Shown: in pieces, positions 8,505 to 16,844 of the stretch
How positions within the stretch are numbered: the first letter of the stretch is position 1
Layout of the letters: each line of letters begins with the position of its first letter
Assembly: GCA_965247705.1 (NCBI GenBank)
Contig: CBDFHV010000045.1
Coordinates: forward strand, 1 to 64,000
Reading direction: 5' to 3'
DNA: 64,000 nucleotides
Source: CBDFHV01 sp965247705
GTDB lineage: Bacteria; Pseudomonadota; Alphaproteobacteria; Rhodospirillales; CAMCUA01
The notes under the pieces: generated by a model
Seen by the model: the letters and a program-made list of their open reading frames with translations, nothing else
Databases searched by the model: none
Told to the model about the DNA's origin: nothing
Made by a program: the position numbers and the translations under genes

Positions 8505-8512
8505 TGTCGACA
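8505..8512. promoter_or_regulatory. Second TGTCGACA palindrome, putative operator
   Basis: The same 8-bp core as in the 14-bp palindrome at 8411-8424, placed about 9 bp downstream of the plus-strand -10. The near-symmetric placement in a divergent spacer suggests two sites for one regulator. Confidence 0.4.
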
Positions 8513-8565
8513 ACGAGTCCGGCCCGCCCCATCGCTCTCCGGCCGGTCCAACAGGAGGTTTCACC

Positions 8566-9045
8566 ATGACCCTGCGCAACACATTGGCCGTATCCACCGT
8601 TGCCATGGCCCTTCTCGTGGCCGGCTGCGGCGCCCACTACGGTGACAAGGAACTGGGTGGATCGCTGGTCGGTGCCGGACTGGGCGCCCTCGCCGGCTCC
8701 CAGGTCGGCAGCGGCAAGGGCAAGCTGGCCGCCGTCGCCGTCGGCGCCCTGGCGGGCGCGTTCGTGGGTAGCGACGTGGGCCGGTCCCTGGACCGGGCCG
8801 ACCGGCTTCATGCGGCGCGCGGTACCCAGACCGCTCTTGAAGGCCGTCCGGCGGGCAAGACCGTCACCTGGCGCAACCCCGACAGCGGCAACTGGGGCAC
8901 CGTCACCCCCACCCGCACCTATCAGACCGCTCGCGGCGGTGCCTGCCGGGACTACGAATCCACGATCTACGTGAAGGGCTATCCGGAAACCGCGGCCGGG
9001 CGCGCCTGCCGTCAGGGCGACGGCGTCTGGCATATCGTGCAATAA
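8566..9045 (+). CDS. Glycine-zipper (17-kDa surface antigen-like) outer-membrane lipoprotein
   Basis: 159 residues. The signal peptide ends in a lipobox LLVAGC (Cys ~22), giving a lipid anchor. Next comes the glycine-zipper 2TM segment GGSLVGAGLGALAGSQVGSG (~31-50) and AVGALAGAFVGSDVGRSLDRAD, then a C-terminal domain (KTVTWRNPDSGNWGTVTPTR, ACRDYEST, ACRQGDGVWHIVQ) typical of the rickettsial 17-kDa antigen/RT0821 group. An AGGAGG ribosome site (8553-8558) precedes the ATG. The strong promoter at 8468-8496 suggests high expression under control of the divergent MarR-like gene. The role is probably envelope structure. Confidence 0.9.
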   Translation: MTLRNTLAVSTVAMALLVAGCGAHYGDKELGGSLVGAGLGALAGSQVGSGKGKLAAVAVGALAGAFVGSDVGRSLDRADRLHAARGTQTALEGRPAGKTVTWRNPDSGNWGTVTPTRTYQTARGGACRDYESTIYVKGYPETAAGRACRQGDGVWHIVQ

Positions 9046-9105
9046 CAACAATCGGGAAATTGAGGGAGTGCAGCCCATGAAACCCGCACGCCGAGGAGAC
9101 TCCCC

Positions 9106-9342
9106 ATGACAACGTGCTCACGCCGTACCGCTATGATCGCGGCCGCCATTCTGGTGACCTCGACACTTGGCGCGACGTCAGCTCGGGCCGAAAATCCGGT
9201 CACCCCGAGGATCGAGAACCCGACCTCGACCATCCTGCGACCGATCCGCAAGAACGCGCGCCAGGCGGTGAAGGAACAGTTGCGCCGCACCCGCAAACCG
9301 CCCGCCGAGGCGGCAAAGGACGCGGCGCGCGCCACGAAGTGA
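9106..9342 (+). CDS. Small secreted basic protein
   Basis: 78 residues with a clear signal peptide (ILVTSTLGATSARA, cleavage before ENP). The mature part is short, basic and rich in Arg, Lys and Ala, with predicted helix (NARQAVKEQLRRTRKPPAEAAKDAARATK). A GAGGAG ribosome site lies just before ATG 9106. It is 60 bp after the lipoprotein gene in the same direction and may share its promoter. I do not recognise a family. Confidence 0.65.
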   Translation: MTTCSRRTAMIAAAILVTSTLGATSARAENPVTPRIENPTSTILRPIRKNARQAVKEQLRRTRKPPAEAAKDAARATK

Positions 9343-9371
9343 CGCGGTGACCCGTTCGGGGCGGATGGGGT

Positions 9372-10478
9372 ATGTTCTGTCGTTCGCCCGAAAACCGTCC
9401 CCATTCCGCGCCCGGGAGGCCCGCCCTGCATTCCCCGCCCTCGCCCCGCCTCCTGGCCCTGGCCACCGCCGTGCCGAAGTTCCAATTGCGTCAGGCCGAC
9501 GTTAGCGCCCTGGCCCGCCACCTGTTCGACGGACGGGGCGCGAACCTGGAGCGGCTGTTGCCGGTCTATGCCAACGCGGGGATTGAAACCCGCTACTCCT
9601 GCGTCCCGTTGGAGTGGTACGAGAACCGCCACGGCTGGGCGGAGAAGAATCGCCTGTACCTGGAAAACGCTACGTCCCTCCTCGAATCCGCGACCTTGGA
9701 CTGTCTGGCGGAAGCGGGCCTGGACGTCACCGACGTGGACGCGGTGGTCGCGGTCTCCACCTCGGGTATCGCCACGCCGAGCCTCGATGCCCTGATCGTG
9801 GAACGCCTGGGCCTGCGCCCGGACGTGCAGCGTCTACCCATCTTCGGCCTCGGCTGCGCCGGCGGTGTTTTGGGGTTGGCCCGGGCGGCGCAGATTGCCA
9901 AGGCCATGCCCGGCGCCCGGGTCCTCCTGCTGGTGGTGGAACTGTGCGGACTGACCTTCCGTCGCGGCGATCAGTCAAAGAGCAACGTCATCGCCTCCGC
10001 CCTGTTCGGTGACGGCGCTGCCGCGGCGCTGTTGTGCACCGAAGGGGTGGGCATGGCGCTCAGCCATTGGGGCGAACACACCTGGCCGAAATCCCTTGAC
10101 GTCATGGGATGGCGGGTGGAGGACGACGGTCTCGGGGTGCTGTTCTCAAAGGATATTCCGACGTTGATCCGCGACCGGTTCGGGCCGGTCGTGGACGGAT
10201 TTCTCGCCACGGCCGGTGTGTGCCGCGACGACATCGAGAGTTTCCTCTGCCATCCCGGCGGCACCAAGGTGGTGGATGCCCTGGAGGACACCCTGGGGGT
10301 CGACCGGGGCGCCCTGGTCCACAGTCGCTCGGTGTTGCGGGACTATGGCAACATGTCGGCGGTCACCGTCCTATTCGTGCTCCACCGCATGCGCGACGCC
10401 AGGGGACACGGCCTGAGCCTGCTCAGCGCCGTGGGGCCCGGCTTCACCGCGGGGTTCCTTCTTGTCCGCGCCCCATGA
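9372..10478 (+). CDS. Type III polyketide synthase (chalcone synthase-like)
   Basis: A 368-residue thiolase-fold enzyme that condenses a starter acyl-CoA with malonyl-CoA units. The catalytic Cys is in FGLGCAGGVLGLARA, the His in FLCHPGGTKVVDALE and the Asn in DYGNMSAVTVLF: a full Cys-His-Asn triad. C-terminal GPGFTAG is the usual cap. The stop overlaps the start of the ICMT-like methyltransferase gene (ATGA), a pairing known for alkylresorcinol/alkylpyrone makers such as srsA-srsB in Streptomyces and bpsA-bpsB in Bacillus. The product is therefore inferred to be a long-chain phenolic lipid or pyrone, then methylated. The first ~25 residues are Pro/Ser-rich and the start could be later. Confidence 0.9.
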   Translation: MFCRSPENRPHSAPGRPALHSPPSPRLLALATAVPKFQLRQADVSALARHLFDGRGANLERLLPVYANAGIETRYSCVPLEWYENRHGWAEKNRLYLENATSLLESATLDCLAEAGLDVTDVDAVVAVSTSGIATPSLDALIVERLGLRPDVQRLPIFGLGCAGGVLGLARAAQIAKAMPGARVLLLVVELCGLTFRRGDQSKSNVIASALFGDGAAAALLCTEGVGMALSHWGEHTWPKSLDVMGWRVEDDGLGVLFSKDIPTLIRDRFGPVVDGFLATAGVCRDDIESFLCHPGGTKVVDALEDTLGVDRGALVHSRSVLRDYGNMSAVTVLFVLHRMRDARGHGLSLLSAVGPGFTAGFLLVRAP

Positions 10479-10975
10479 GCTGGCCCTACCTGATTTTGGG
10501 CCTGGTGGCCTTTCAGCGGGTGGCCGAGGCGATTTATGGGGAGAACAACCGGCGGCGGCTTGTGGCCCGCGGCGGGACGGAAGCGGGCGGCGGGCACTAT
10601 CCCCTGATGATCCTGTTGCACGGGGGCTGGCTCGTGGCCTTGGCCCTGAGCGTGCCGGCGCAGGCGCCCGTGAACCCCGTCTGGCTATCCCTGTTTCTGG
10701 TCCTGCAGGCAGCCCGGTTTTGGGTGCTGGCGAGCCTCGGCCCCTTCTGGACCACGCGGGTCGTCACCGTGCCGGGGGAGCCCTTGGTTCGTCGCGGTCC
10801 TTACCGGTTCCTGCGCCACCCCAACTACCTGGTCGTTTGCATCGAGATCCCCGTGCTGCCGATGGTATTTGGGCTTTGGCAACTGGCCATCGCGTTCGGG
10901 GCCGCCAATCTGGCCCTTCTCGCCTGGCGCATCCGGCTGGAGGATCGGATCCTGGCGCCGCGCCGTCAGGGATAG
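10475..10975 (+). CDS. ICMT-like membrane methyltransferase partner of type III PKS
   Basis: 166 residues with four to five hydrophobic segments and the family motif RRGPYRFLRHPNYLVVCIE (~106-124), the SAM-binding region of isoprenylcysteine carboxyl methyltransferase-like proteins. It overlaps the PKS by 4 bp, so the substrate is most likely the PKS product (methyl ether of an alkylresorcinol or alkylpyrone), as reported for SrsB-type enzymes. It acts in the inner membrane. Tail-to-tail overlap of 10 bp with the next gene on the other strand. Confidence 0.85.
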   Translation: MSWPYLILGLVAFQRVAEAIYGENNRRRLVARGGTEAGGGHYPLMILLHGGWLVALALSVPAQAPVNPVWLSLFLVLQAARFWVLASLGPFWTTRVVTVPGEPLVRRGPYRFLRHPNYLVVCIEIPVLPMVFGLWQLAIAFGAANLALLAWRIRLEDRILAPRRQG

Positions 10976-11697
10976 GCACAGCGGTCGGCGGTGGCCCGGA
11001 GGAACCCCCGGTTGCCGGGTATGACCGAGAAGCGGTGTTCGCTGTCTCCCATTACCACGCCGTGATGCAGCGGCAGCATGCCCTTGGCCTCGCTTGTCGC
11101 GCCGCCGAGGACGGCGAATCGCAGCGTCACATCCAGGGCGGGATCGAACCAGCCTTCGGGATTGCCCGAGGAATCCCGGGCCGGCTGGCCATTGGCTGTC
11201 ACCGTGATCGCGTTGTTGGCGAAGGTCACCGAATCGTTGCCACCGGCGGCGGCGATGGGCGTCGAGACCAGGAAACGCTTGGTCTGGGGCTCGCCGTCGC
11301 ATTCGCGCTCCTTGCGGGCGCTCTGGATCAGGAAGGCCAGCCTCTCGGCGCTCAGCCCTTCCGCCTGGCGGGCCTGGATCTGGTCGAGAAAGGCCTTGGT
11401 CTGGCCCTTGGGCACGTCCCGTTCGTAGCGGGCCCGCAATTCCTGGCCCCGCTCGCGCTCCACTTCCAGGGCGGCGGCGAGTTCCGTATTGCGCCGTTCC
11501 AGCCGGGTAACGTTGTCCTCCAGGGTGGTCACTTTTTGAGAGAGTTCGGTGACCTGCCGGCGGGCCAGGGTGGTCCCGGTTTCGTAGGCGTAGTATCCGG
11601 CCGCCACGACGCCGACGAAAACCATCAGCCAGCGAACGAAGCGCCGCCGCTGCGCCCTTCGTTCCGACATTCGACTCTCTCGCAAACCCAGCGTCAT
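10966..11697 (-). CDS. Inner-membrane-anchored coiled-coil protein of unknown function
   Basis: About 243 residues from ATG 11697; ATG 11670 (MSERRAQ) is also possible and would put the basic segment RRAQRRRF at the N-terminus. One membrane helix (FVRWLMVFVGVVAAGYYAY) is followed by a coiled coil (TELSQKVTTLEDNVTRLERRNTELAAALEVERERGQEL), a helical linker and a compact C-terminal domain with two Cys (RECDGE, DRCAYP). The topology suggests a periplasmic C-terminus. I do not recognise a named family beyond TM-plus-coiled-coil proteins. Confidence 0.75.
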   Translation of the reverse strand: MTLGLRESRMSERRAQRRRFVRWLMVFVGVVAAGYYAYETGTTLARRQVTELSQKVTTLEDNVTRLERRNTELAAALEVERERGQELRARYERDVPKGQTKAFLDQIQARQAEGLSAERLAFLIQSARKERECDGEPQTKRFLVSTPIAAAGGNDSVTFANNAITVTANGQPARDSSGNPEGWFDPALDVTLRFAVLGGATSEAKGMLPLHHGVVMGDSEHRFSVIPGNRGFLRATADRCAYP

Positions 11698-11924
11698 GGT
11701 AGCCTTGGATCCCTTGCTCACGTTCACACCCAGACCTATCGGCACGGCTTAGGCGAGGAATGTGGCAACATCGAGTCGCATGGGATTGTTGGCGGGGCGC
11801 GCGCGGCGGCGCCCATTGCGGCACCGGCGTTAGCCCACCAGCGGTCCCTGACTCCCTGTCCCCAGTATAGTCCGGGAGGTGGCGGCGGGGGCACCCCCAA
11901 CCGTGACCGGGCGGGGCGTTTTTC

Positions 11925-14900
11925 ATGATCCGGCGACTCGTCGTCGCCCTGCTCGTCATCGGGCTGCCTCTCTCGGCGTTGGTCTGGCAGGCGGAGCTAA
12001 TCGCCGCTCGGGCGCTGGAAACCATCCTCGGTGCCCGTGGTGTCGAAGCGGTCGTCCGGGTCAACCGGGTGGGTCTGGACCACATCCATATTGGCACCGT
12101 TCGCCTGGGTTCCAGCCTGATCGCCGAGGGCGTGGAAGTGGCATACGCGCCGCGGCAACTGTGGCGGGGCCGGCTGGGCGATGTGACCGTTCAGGGGCCC
12201 CGGATTCGGGCCCGGGCGACGGCCGACGGGGTGGATGTCCCGGCCCTGCAGGCGCTAACGGCGGGACAGAACGATTCCCTCGACGACCTGGTCTGGCCCC
12301 TTGGGGAACTGCGGATCGTGGACGGCGAGGTTCTCTTGGAGACGCCCTTGGGTCCGGTCGTGGTCGTTTTCGACGGGACCATGCACTCGGGGCCGGAGGG
12401 CAACCTGGTTGTGGACGGTAATGGCGTGGTCCATCACGAGGCCGCCTGGGCGTCGGTGCGCCTCGAGGGCACCGTGGCGCGGGACGGTGGGGCCTCGGCG
12501 CGCCTGGTGCTGGCAACCGCCGATCTCGCCACGGCCGAGGTTTCTGGCCGCGACATGGAAGGATGGGTCGACCTCGCGCGAAGCGCGGCGGGCGACTTCA
12601 GCGCCCGGGTCGAAGTCCTGGCGCCCCGCCTGGTTGTGATGGGGAACAGGCTGACGCAGACCACTGTGAGGGCACGTCATGACGCGGACGGCAGTGCCCT
12701 TCGCCTGATCACGGGAACGTTGGGCGACTCGCTTCGACTGGACGTTCGGGCGTCGGCCGACCTTGGAGCGGCGGACCGGCCCCTCTCCCTGTCGGGAAGC
12801 GCCACTTTCGCCGCCTTCAAGGACCTCGGCGCCTTACATTTCCCGACCCCCGCAAGCCGCCTCGACGGTTCGGCGACGTTCGAGATCAAGACATCGGTCA
12901 ACGCCCTCACGGCCGCCGCGATCTGGCCCCGGGCCCGGGGCGACCTGATCCTGAACCTGGCGCTGACCGAACCCACGCCGGAGATCGGCCGCGCCTTGGT
13001 CGCGGGCCGGCTGGCGGTGGAGTCTTCGGACGGCGCATTGCGGATAGCCGCCGGCGAGGGATTGCATCTGTCGTTGGCGGCCGCCGTTCCGGGGTGGGAT
13101 ACGGATGCCGCCGTGACCGTGTCCCTGGCGTCCGGCGACGCCCATTTGAGTGTCGGACCCGATGGCCGCTTGTCCATGGCGCGCCTCGCCGCCACCGGAA
13201 CCCTGGCCCTGGAAGGTCCCGGTCTGCCCGACCTGACCGGCCGCTTCGGCGGCGCGGCGGAAATCGACCCTGCCGAAGGCCGCATCCGAACCGCCCGCAT
13301 TCGCGCCCACGACGTGACGGCCGCCCCCTGGGACGTGGCCGGCCGCCGGATCACGTTGCGGGCCTTCAACGCCGACCTGAAGGGGAACGGCCGGGCCATG
13401 GAGGGAACCATGGGCCTCGCGCTCCACCACGACGGACCGTTGGGGCCCCTTACCGCCGCCGAGGGCACCATCGCCATGAACGCCAAGGTCGGCGCCACCA
13501 TCGATGGGGAAGGCTACGTTCGTCCCGAGGATTGTCTCGAGCTTTCCATCGGCGCCGCCGCGTGGCCGGGCGTGGGACGCCTGTCGGCGCCGGCGGAGCT
13601 GTGCCTGCAAGGCGGCGGCGACGGCCTCGCCAGCTTGCGCCGGTCCGGGGATGGAATCGGTGTGGCGTGGGATCTGCGCCTGGCGCCCGCTGCCCTCGAA
13701 CTCGCCCTGGATGACGGGGGGAAGGCCGCGGTGACCCTGCCCCGGCTTGCTGCGACGGGCACGGCGGGACCTGGGGAAAATCGCCGGACGGTGGACATCC
13801 AGGCTTCCGGAGGCGCGTGGAAGGGGCAACGCATCTCGGCGACCCTGTCGGAGTTCGTTCTTTCGGCAACCCAAGAAGGCAAACGGACGACCGGCACGTT
13901 CGCCGCCGCCGTGGAAGGCGACGGCGAGATCGCGGAGGGTCCGCGGATCGCGGGGATGCGCGCCGCCCTTTCGGCCGCGTTAGCCAGCGACGGGCAAGCA
14001 GTGTGGATCGTTCCCGACGATTGCCTGTCGATCTCGGTCGAGGTGCTGGAATCGACCGCGATCTCGCTGCCCGAAGGGTTTTCCACCTGCCTGCGGCCGG
14101 CCAACGTAAACCTTCTGCGACTGGACCTGGAGACGGCGGACGGGCCGACCGCCTCCGTGGACGCCATGGCCGACGCAGCGGCCATCGAACTCCACGTGAC
14201 CCGTCCGGACCGCGAACCCTGGATCCTGGAGGGCCAGACCCCAAGCTTGCGCGTCGGCGGCCGATACGCGGCGGGAAGCGGGTCCTGGACCGGAACCGTC
14301 GAGACCGACGGCGGCCGGCTTACGGTTCCAGCCGCCGCGCTGGAGGTTTCGGGCATGACCCTGGCGACCGCGGTTTCCGGAAGGGGTGGGGCCATGGAAG
14401 GGGACGTCGTGATCAAGGCGCTGGCCCTGTCCGACCGGGCCGAGCCCACCCGGTTCGCGCCCCTGTCCGCCACCGGCACGGCGCGACTGGCCAACAACGC
14501 CGCCGCCTTCACGGTGACCGTCGCGGACCAGGAAGACCGCGTATCGATCGACCTGGAGGGCAGGCACGACCTGGCGGAAGGCGAGGGGCGTGTCGCCTTT
14601 GCCCTTAGGCCGGTGAATTTCGCCCCCGGGAGCGTCCAACCCCAGGGGCTCCTGCCCCTGCTGCGCGGCCAGCTCAGCGAGGTGCGAGGCCACCTGACGG
14701 CCGATGGCAGCGCCACCTGGGGCACCGACGAATTGGTGTCGGCGCTGACCGTGGTCCTGCGCGAGGGCGCCGCCCAGACCCGCGTGGCGGCGCTAGACGG
14801 CGTCGACGCGGAGGTCCGTTTCACCCGCCTGGCGCCGCCAGCGACCGGACCCGATCAGCGGCTCTCCGTCGCCCTCCTGGACGTGGGGCTTCCCATGGAA

Positions 14901-15500
14901 AACCTCGACGTGCGCTTCCAGGTCCTGCCCGAAGGGGTGATTTCGGTCTCCGAGGCCCTGTGGCCCTGGGCCGGCGGCAAGGTGACGGCGCGCGATATCC
15001 GCCTCGATCCGTCGGCCGACAGCCATCACATCGTCCTCCACGTGGAAGGTGTAGACGTGGCGGACATGCTTGAGATTCTGGACGTGGAAGGGCTGACCGG
15101 CACCGGCCGGTTGAGCGGGCGCATCCCGGTGGAGGTGGTCGGCGGCGACCCCGCCATCCGGCGGGCGCGCCTGCAAAGCGCGCCGCCGGGCGGCACGCTA
15201 CGCTACACGGGCAAGGCGGGGGCCGCGGCCCTGCGCTCCAACGTCGCCGCCGCCCTGGTGGCCGATGCCCTGGAGGACTTTCACTATTCCTCCATGGTCA
15301 TGGAACTGGACGGCGTGACCACCGGTCCCATCGATGTTCGTCTTCACCTTGCCGGGGCAAACCCGGCGCTTTACGATGGCCATCCGATCGCGCTGAACGT
15401 GAATCTCCAGGGTGACGTGGGCCAGATCCTGCGTGGCGCCACGTTCGGAGTCCAAATCCCTGAAACCATTCGGGAGCGCCTGGGCGATGGGCACAGATAA
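11925..15500 (+). CDS. ydbH: YdbH-family AsmA-like intermembrane phospholipid transport protein
   Basis: 1,191 residues with an N-terminal signal anchor (LVVALLVIGLPLSALVWQAELIAARALE) and a long, repetitive beta-rich periplasmic body, the architecture of AsmA-like bridge proteins (TamB, YhdP, YdbH) that carry phospholipids between membranes. The C-terminal part (VTARDIRLDPSADSHHIVLHVEGVDVADML, LTGTGRLSGRIPVEV, ALRSNVAAALVADALEDFHYSSMVMELDG) carries the family signature. The next two genes are the YnbE and YdbL partners, in the same order as in E. coli, which makes the call firm. Cys pairs such as PEDCLEL/PAELCLQG and PDDCLSIS/FSTCLRP recur in the body and may form disulfides. Confidence 0.9.
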   Translation: MIRRLVVALLVIGLPLSALVWQAELIAARALETILGARGVEAVVRVNRVGLDHIHIGTVRLGSSLIAEGVEVAYAPRQLWRGRLGDVTVQGPRIRARATADGVDVPALQALTAGQNDSLDDLVWPLGELRIVDGEVLLETPLGPVVVVFDGTMHSGPEGNLVVDGNGVVHHEAAWASVRLEGTVARDGGASARLVLATADLATAEVSGRDMEGWVDLARSAAGDFSARVEVLAPRLVVMGNRLTQTTVRARHDADGSALRLITGTLGDSLRLDVRASADLGAADRPLSLSGSATFAAFKDLGALHFPTPASRLDGSATFEIKTSVNALTAAAIWPRARGDLILNLALTEPTPEIGRALVAGRLAVESSDGALRIAAGEGLHLSLAAAVPGWDTDAAVTVSLASGDAHLSVGPDGRLSMARLAATGTLALEGPGLPDLTGRFGGAAEIDPAEGRIRTARIRAHDVTAAPWDVAGRRITLRAFNADLKGNGRAMEGTMGLALHHDGPLGPLTAAEGTIAMNAKVGATIDGEGYVRPEDCLELSIGAAAWPGVGRLSAPAELCLQGGGDGLASLRRSGDGIGVAWDLRLAPAALELALDDGGKAAVTLPRLAATGTAGPGENRRTVDIQASGGAWKGQRISATLSEFVLSATQEGKRTTGTFAAAVEGDGEIAEGPRIAGMRAALSAALASDGQAVWIVPDDCLSISVEVLESTAISLPEGFSTCLRPANVNLLRLDLETADGPTASVDAMADAAAIELHVTRPDREPWILEGQTPSLRVGGRYAAGSGSWTGTVETDGGRLTVPAAALEVSGMTLATAVSGRGGAMEGDVVIKALALSDRAEPTRFAPLSATGTARLANNAAAFTVTVADQEDRVSIDLEGRHDLAEGEGRVAFALRPVNFAPGSVQPQGLLPLLRGQLSEVRGHLTADGSATWGTDELVSALTVVLREGAAQTRVAALDGVDAEVRFTRLAPPATGPDQRLSVALLDVGLPMENLDVRFQVLPEGVISVSEALWPWAGGKVTARDIRLDPSADSHHIVLHVEGVDVADMLEILDVEGLTGTGRLSGRIPVEVVGGDPAIRRARLQSAPPGGTLRYTGKAGAAALRSNVAAALVADALEDFHYSSMVMELDGVTTGPIDVRLHLAGANPALYDGHPIALNVNLQGDVGQILRGATFGVQIPETIRERLGDGHR

Positions 15501-15702
15501 GACCTTTCCGAAAACCGGGGCGACCACGGTTGGAATGCTGACGCTGGTGGCGTTGTTCGTGGCCTGCGAACCGAGGGTCAAGATCGAGGCCCCGGACAAA
15601 CCCATTACCATCAACCTGAACGTGAAAATCGAGCAGGAAGTCCGGATTCGTCTTGAAAAGGACGTTGAGGACCTGATCTCGACCAACTCCGAACTGTTCT
15701 GA
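15487..15702 (+). CDS. ynbE: YnbE-family outer-membrane lipoprotein
   Basis: 71 residues from ATG 15487, overlapping the ydbH stop by 14 bp. The signal peptide ends in the lipobox ALFVAC, then PRVKIEAPDKPITINLNVKIEQEVRIRLEKD, the hallmark of YnbE. In E. coli YnbE stacks onto the C-terminal end of YdbH at the outer membrane and completes the bridge. Confidence 0.9.
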   Translation: MGTDKTFPKTGATTVGMLTLVALFVACEPRVKIEAPDKPITINLNVKIEQEVRIRLEKDVEDLISTNSELF

Positions 15703-15720
15703 ACCGACGGGAGCGTGACC

Positions 15721-16068
15721 ATGATACGTCGGCTGTATCTCCTGCTACTTCTCGGCACCGTGTTCGCGGCGGCGTGGCCGGCCCCCGGTACCGCCCTCGC
15801 CGGTCCCCTGGACGACGCCAAACGCGCCGGACAGATCGGCGAGCAGGCCAACGGCTACGTAGGCCTGGTCTCCGGCAATGCGCCCGCCGGCGTGCGCCAG
15901 ATGGTCGACGAGATCAACCTCAAGCGCCGCGCCGAATACCGGTCGCTGGCCCAGCGCAACGGCACCAGCCTGCAGGCGGTGGAAGCCTTGGTCGGCAAGA
16001 GACTGGTCGAACGGGCGCCCGGCGGCCAGTTCGTGCGCCTGCCTGACGGCCGCTGGGCCCGCAAATAG
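15721..16068 (+). CDS. ydbL: YdbL-family (DUF1318) periplasmic protein
   Basis: 115 residues with a signal peptide (LLLLLGTVFAAAWPAPGTALA), then the family core DDAKRAGQIGEQANGYVGLV and VDEINLKRRAEYRSLAQRNGTSLQAVEALVGKRL. YdbL is thought to control YnbE assembly on YdbH. ATG 15721 has a GGGAG site eight bases upstream; an in-frame GTG at 15715 is less likely. Third gene of the ydbH operon. Confidence 0.9.
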   Translation: MIRRLYLLLLLGTVFAAAWPAPGTALAGPLDDAKRAGQIGEQANGYVGLVSGNAPAGVRQMVDEINLKRRAEYRSLAQRNGTSLQAVEALVGKRLVERAPGGQFVRLPDGRWARK

Positions 16069-16110
16069 CCACGTTCGGGAAGACCCAACTTTCAGTTTGG
16101 AGACAGTTTC

Positions 16111-16302
16111 ATGGGATTTCTACTTGCGCCAGCCGTGGTTATGGCCATTTTCGTCAAGGGTGCCGTCGTCGGCGCGGCCGCGGGCGCCGCAATCGCCACC
16201 GTGGCCTGCCGGCGGTGCCGCGCCAACCGCCGTGCGCAGTCGGCGGAAAAGGGTACCGAGGCTGGCAACGACATCACCGACGTGGAGACTTCGGGCACAT
16301 GA
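16111..16302 (+). CDS. Small glycine-zipper membrane protein
   Basis: 63 residues with one hydrophobic helix (FLLAPAVVMAIFVKGAVVGAAAGAAIATVA) rich in spaced Gly/Ala, then a basic, polar tail with CRRCRANRR. A GGAGA site precedes the ATG. Its stop overlaps the start of the DUF2141 gene (ATGA), which supports it being a real gene. No named family recognised. Confidence 0.6.
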   Translation: MGFLLAPAVVMAIFVKGAVVGAAAGAAIATVACRRCRANRRAQSAEKGTEAGNDITDVETSGT

Positions 16303-16844
16303 CGACCCATTCGATAGCCCCACGGCGGGAGTTCCGACGAACCTTGCGCCTGACGATGTCGAGCTTGACGATGGCGAGCTTGACGATAGCGCTCCTGGCA
16401 TTGAGCTCGCCGGCCGCGGCGGCCGATCTGGAGGTCTGCGTTAACGGTTTCCGCTCCGAAAGGGGCGAGGTGCGAGTCGCCCTTTTCCGCACGCCCGAGG
16501 ACTTTCCCAGTAAGGACGGCCGCTACCGCGAAGTCGTTCACGGTCCAGTGGATGGGCTGATGAGGGCCCTGTTCACCGACGTTCCGCCAGGGACCTACGG
16601 GCTGGCCGCCTTCCATGACGAGAACGGCAATGGAGACTTCGATCGGGGCCTGTTCGGCCTGCCACTGGAGGGTTTCGCCTTCGGCAATGACGCCCCCATC
16701 TGGCTCGGTCCACCGTCCTTCGACGAGGCCAGTATCGCCCTCGCCGGCCGGGACCTGAGCACGGCGATGAGCATGCGCTACTTCACGGTGTCGGGGACCG
16801 ACTCCGCCGCAGGGTCAGGACAACCACCTCACCCCGGCTGTTGA
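16299..16844 (+). CDS. DUF2141 periplasmic protein
   Basis: 181 residues. After a hydrophobic export signal (LTIALLALSSPAAAADL) comes the DUF2141 fold: LEVCVNGFRSERGEVRVALFRTPEDFP, FTDVPPGTYGLAAFHDENGNGDFDRGLFGLPLEGFAFGNDA. The DENGNGDFD stretch is a likely Ca-binding loop. It overlaps the upstream small gene by 4 bp and runs ~60 bp into the convergent metallophosphoesterase gene. Function unknown; probably envelope-associated. Confidence 0.85.
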   Translation: MTTHSIAPRREFRRTLRLTMSSLTMASLTIALLALSSPAAAADLEVCVNGFRSERGEVRVALFRTPEDFPSKDGRYREVVHGPVDGLMRALFTDVPPGTYGLAAFHDENGNGDFDRGLFGLPLEGFAFGNDAPIWLGPPSFDEASIALAGRDLSTAMSMRYFTVSGTDSAAGSGQPPHPGC

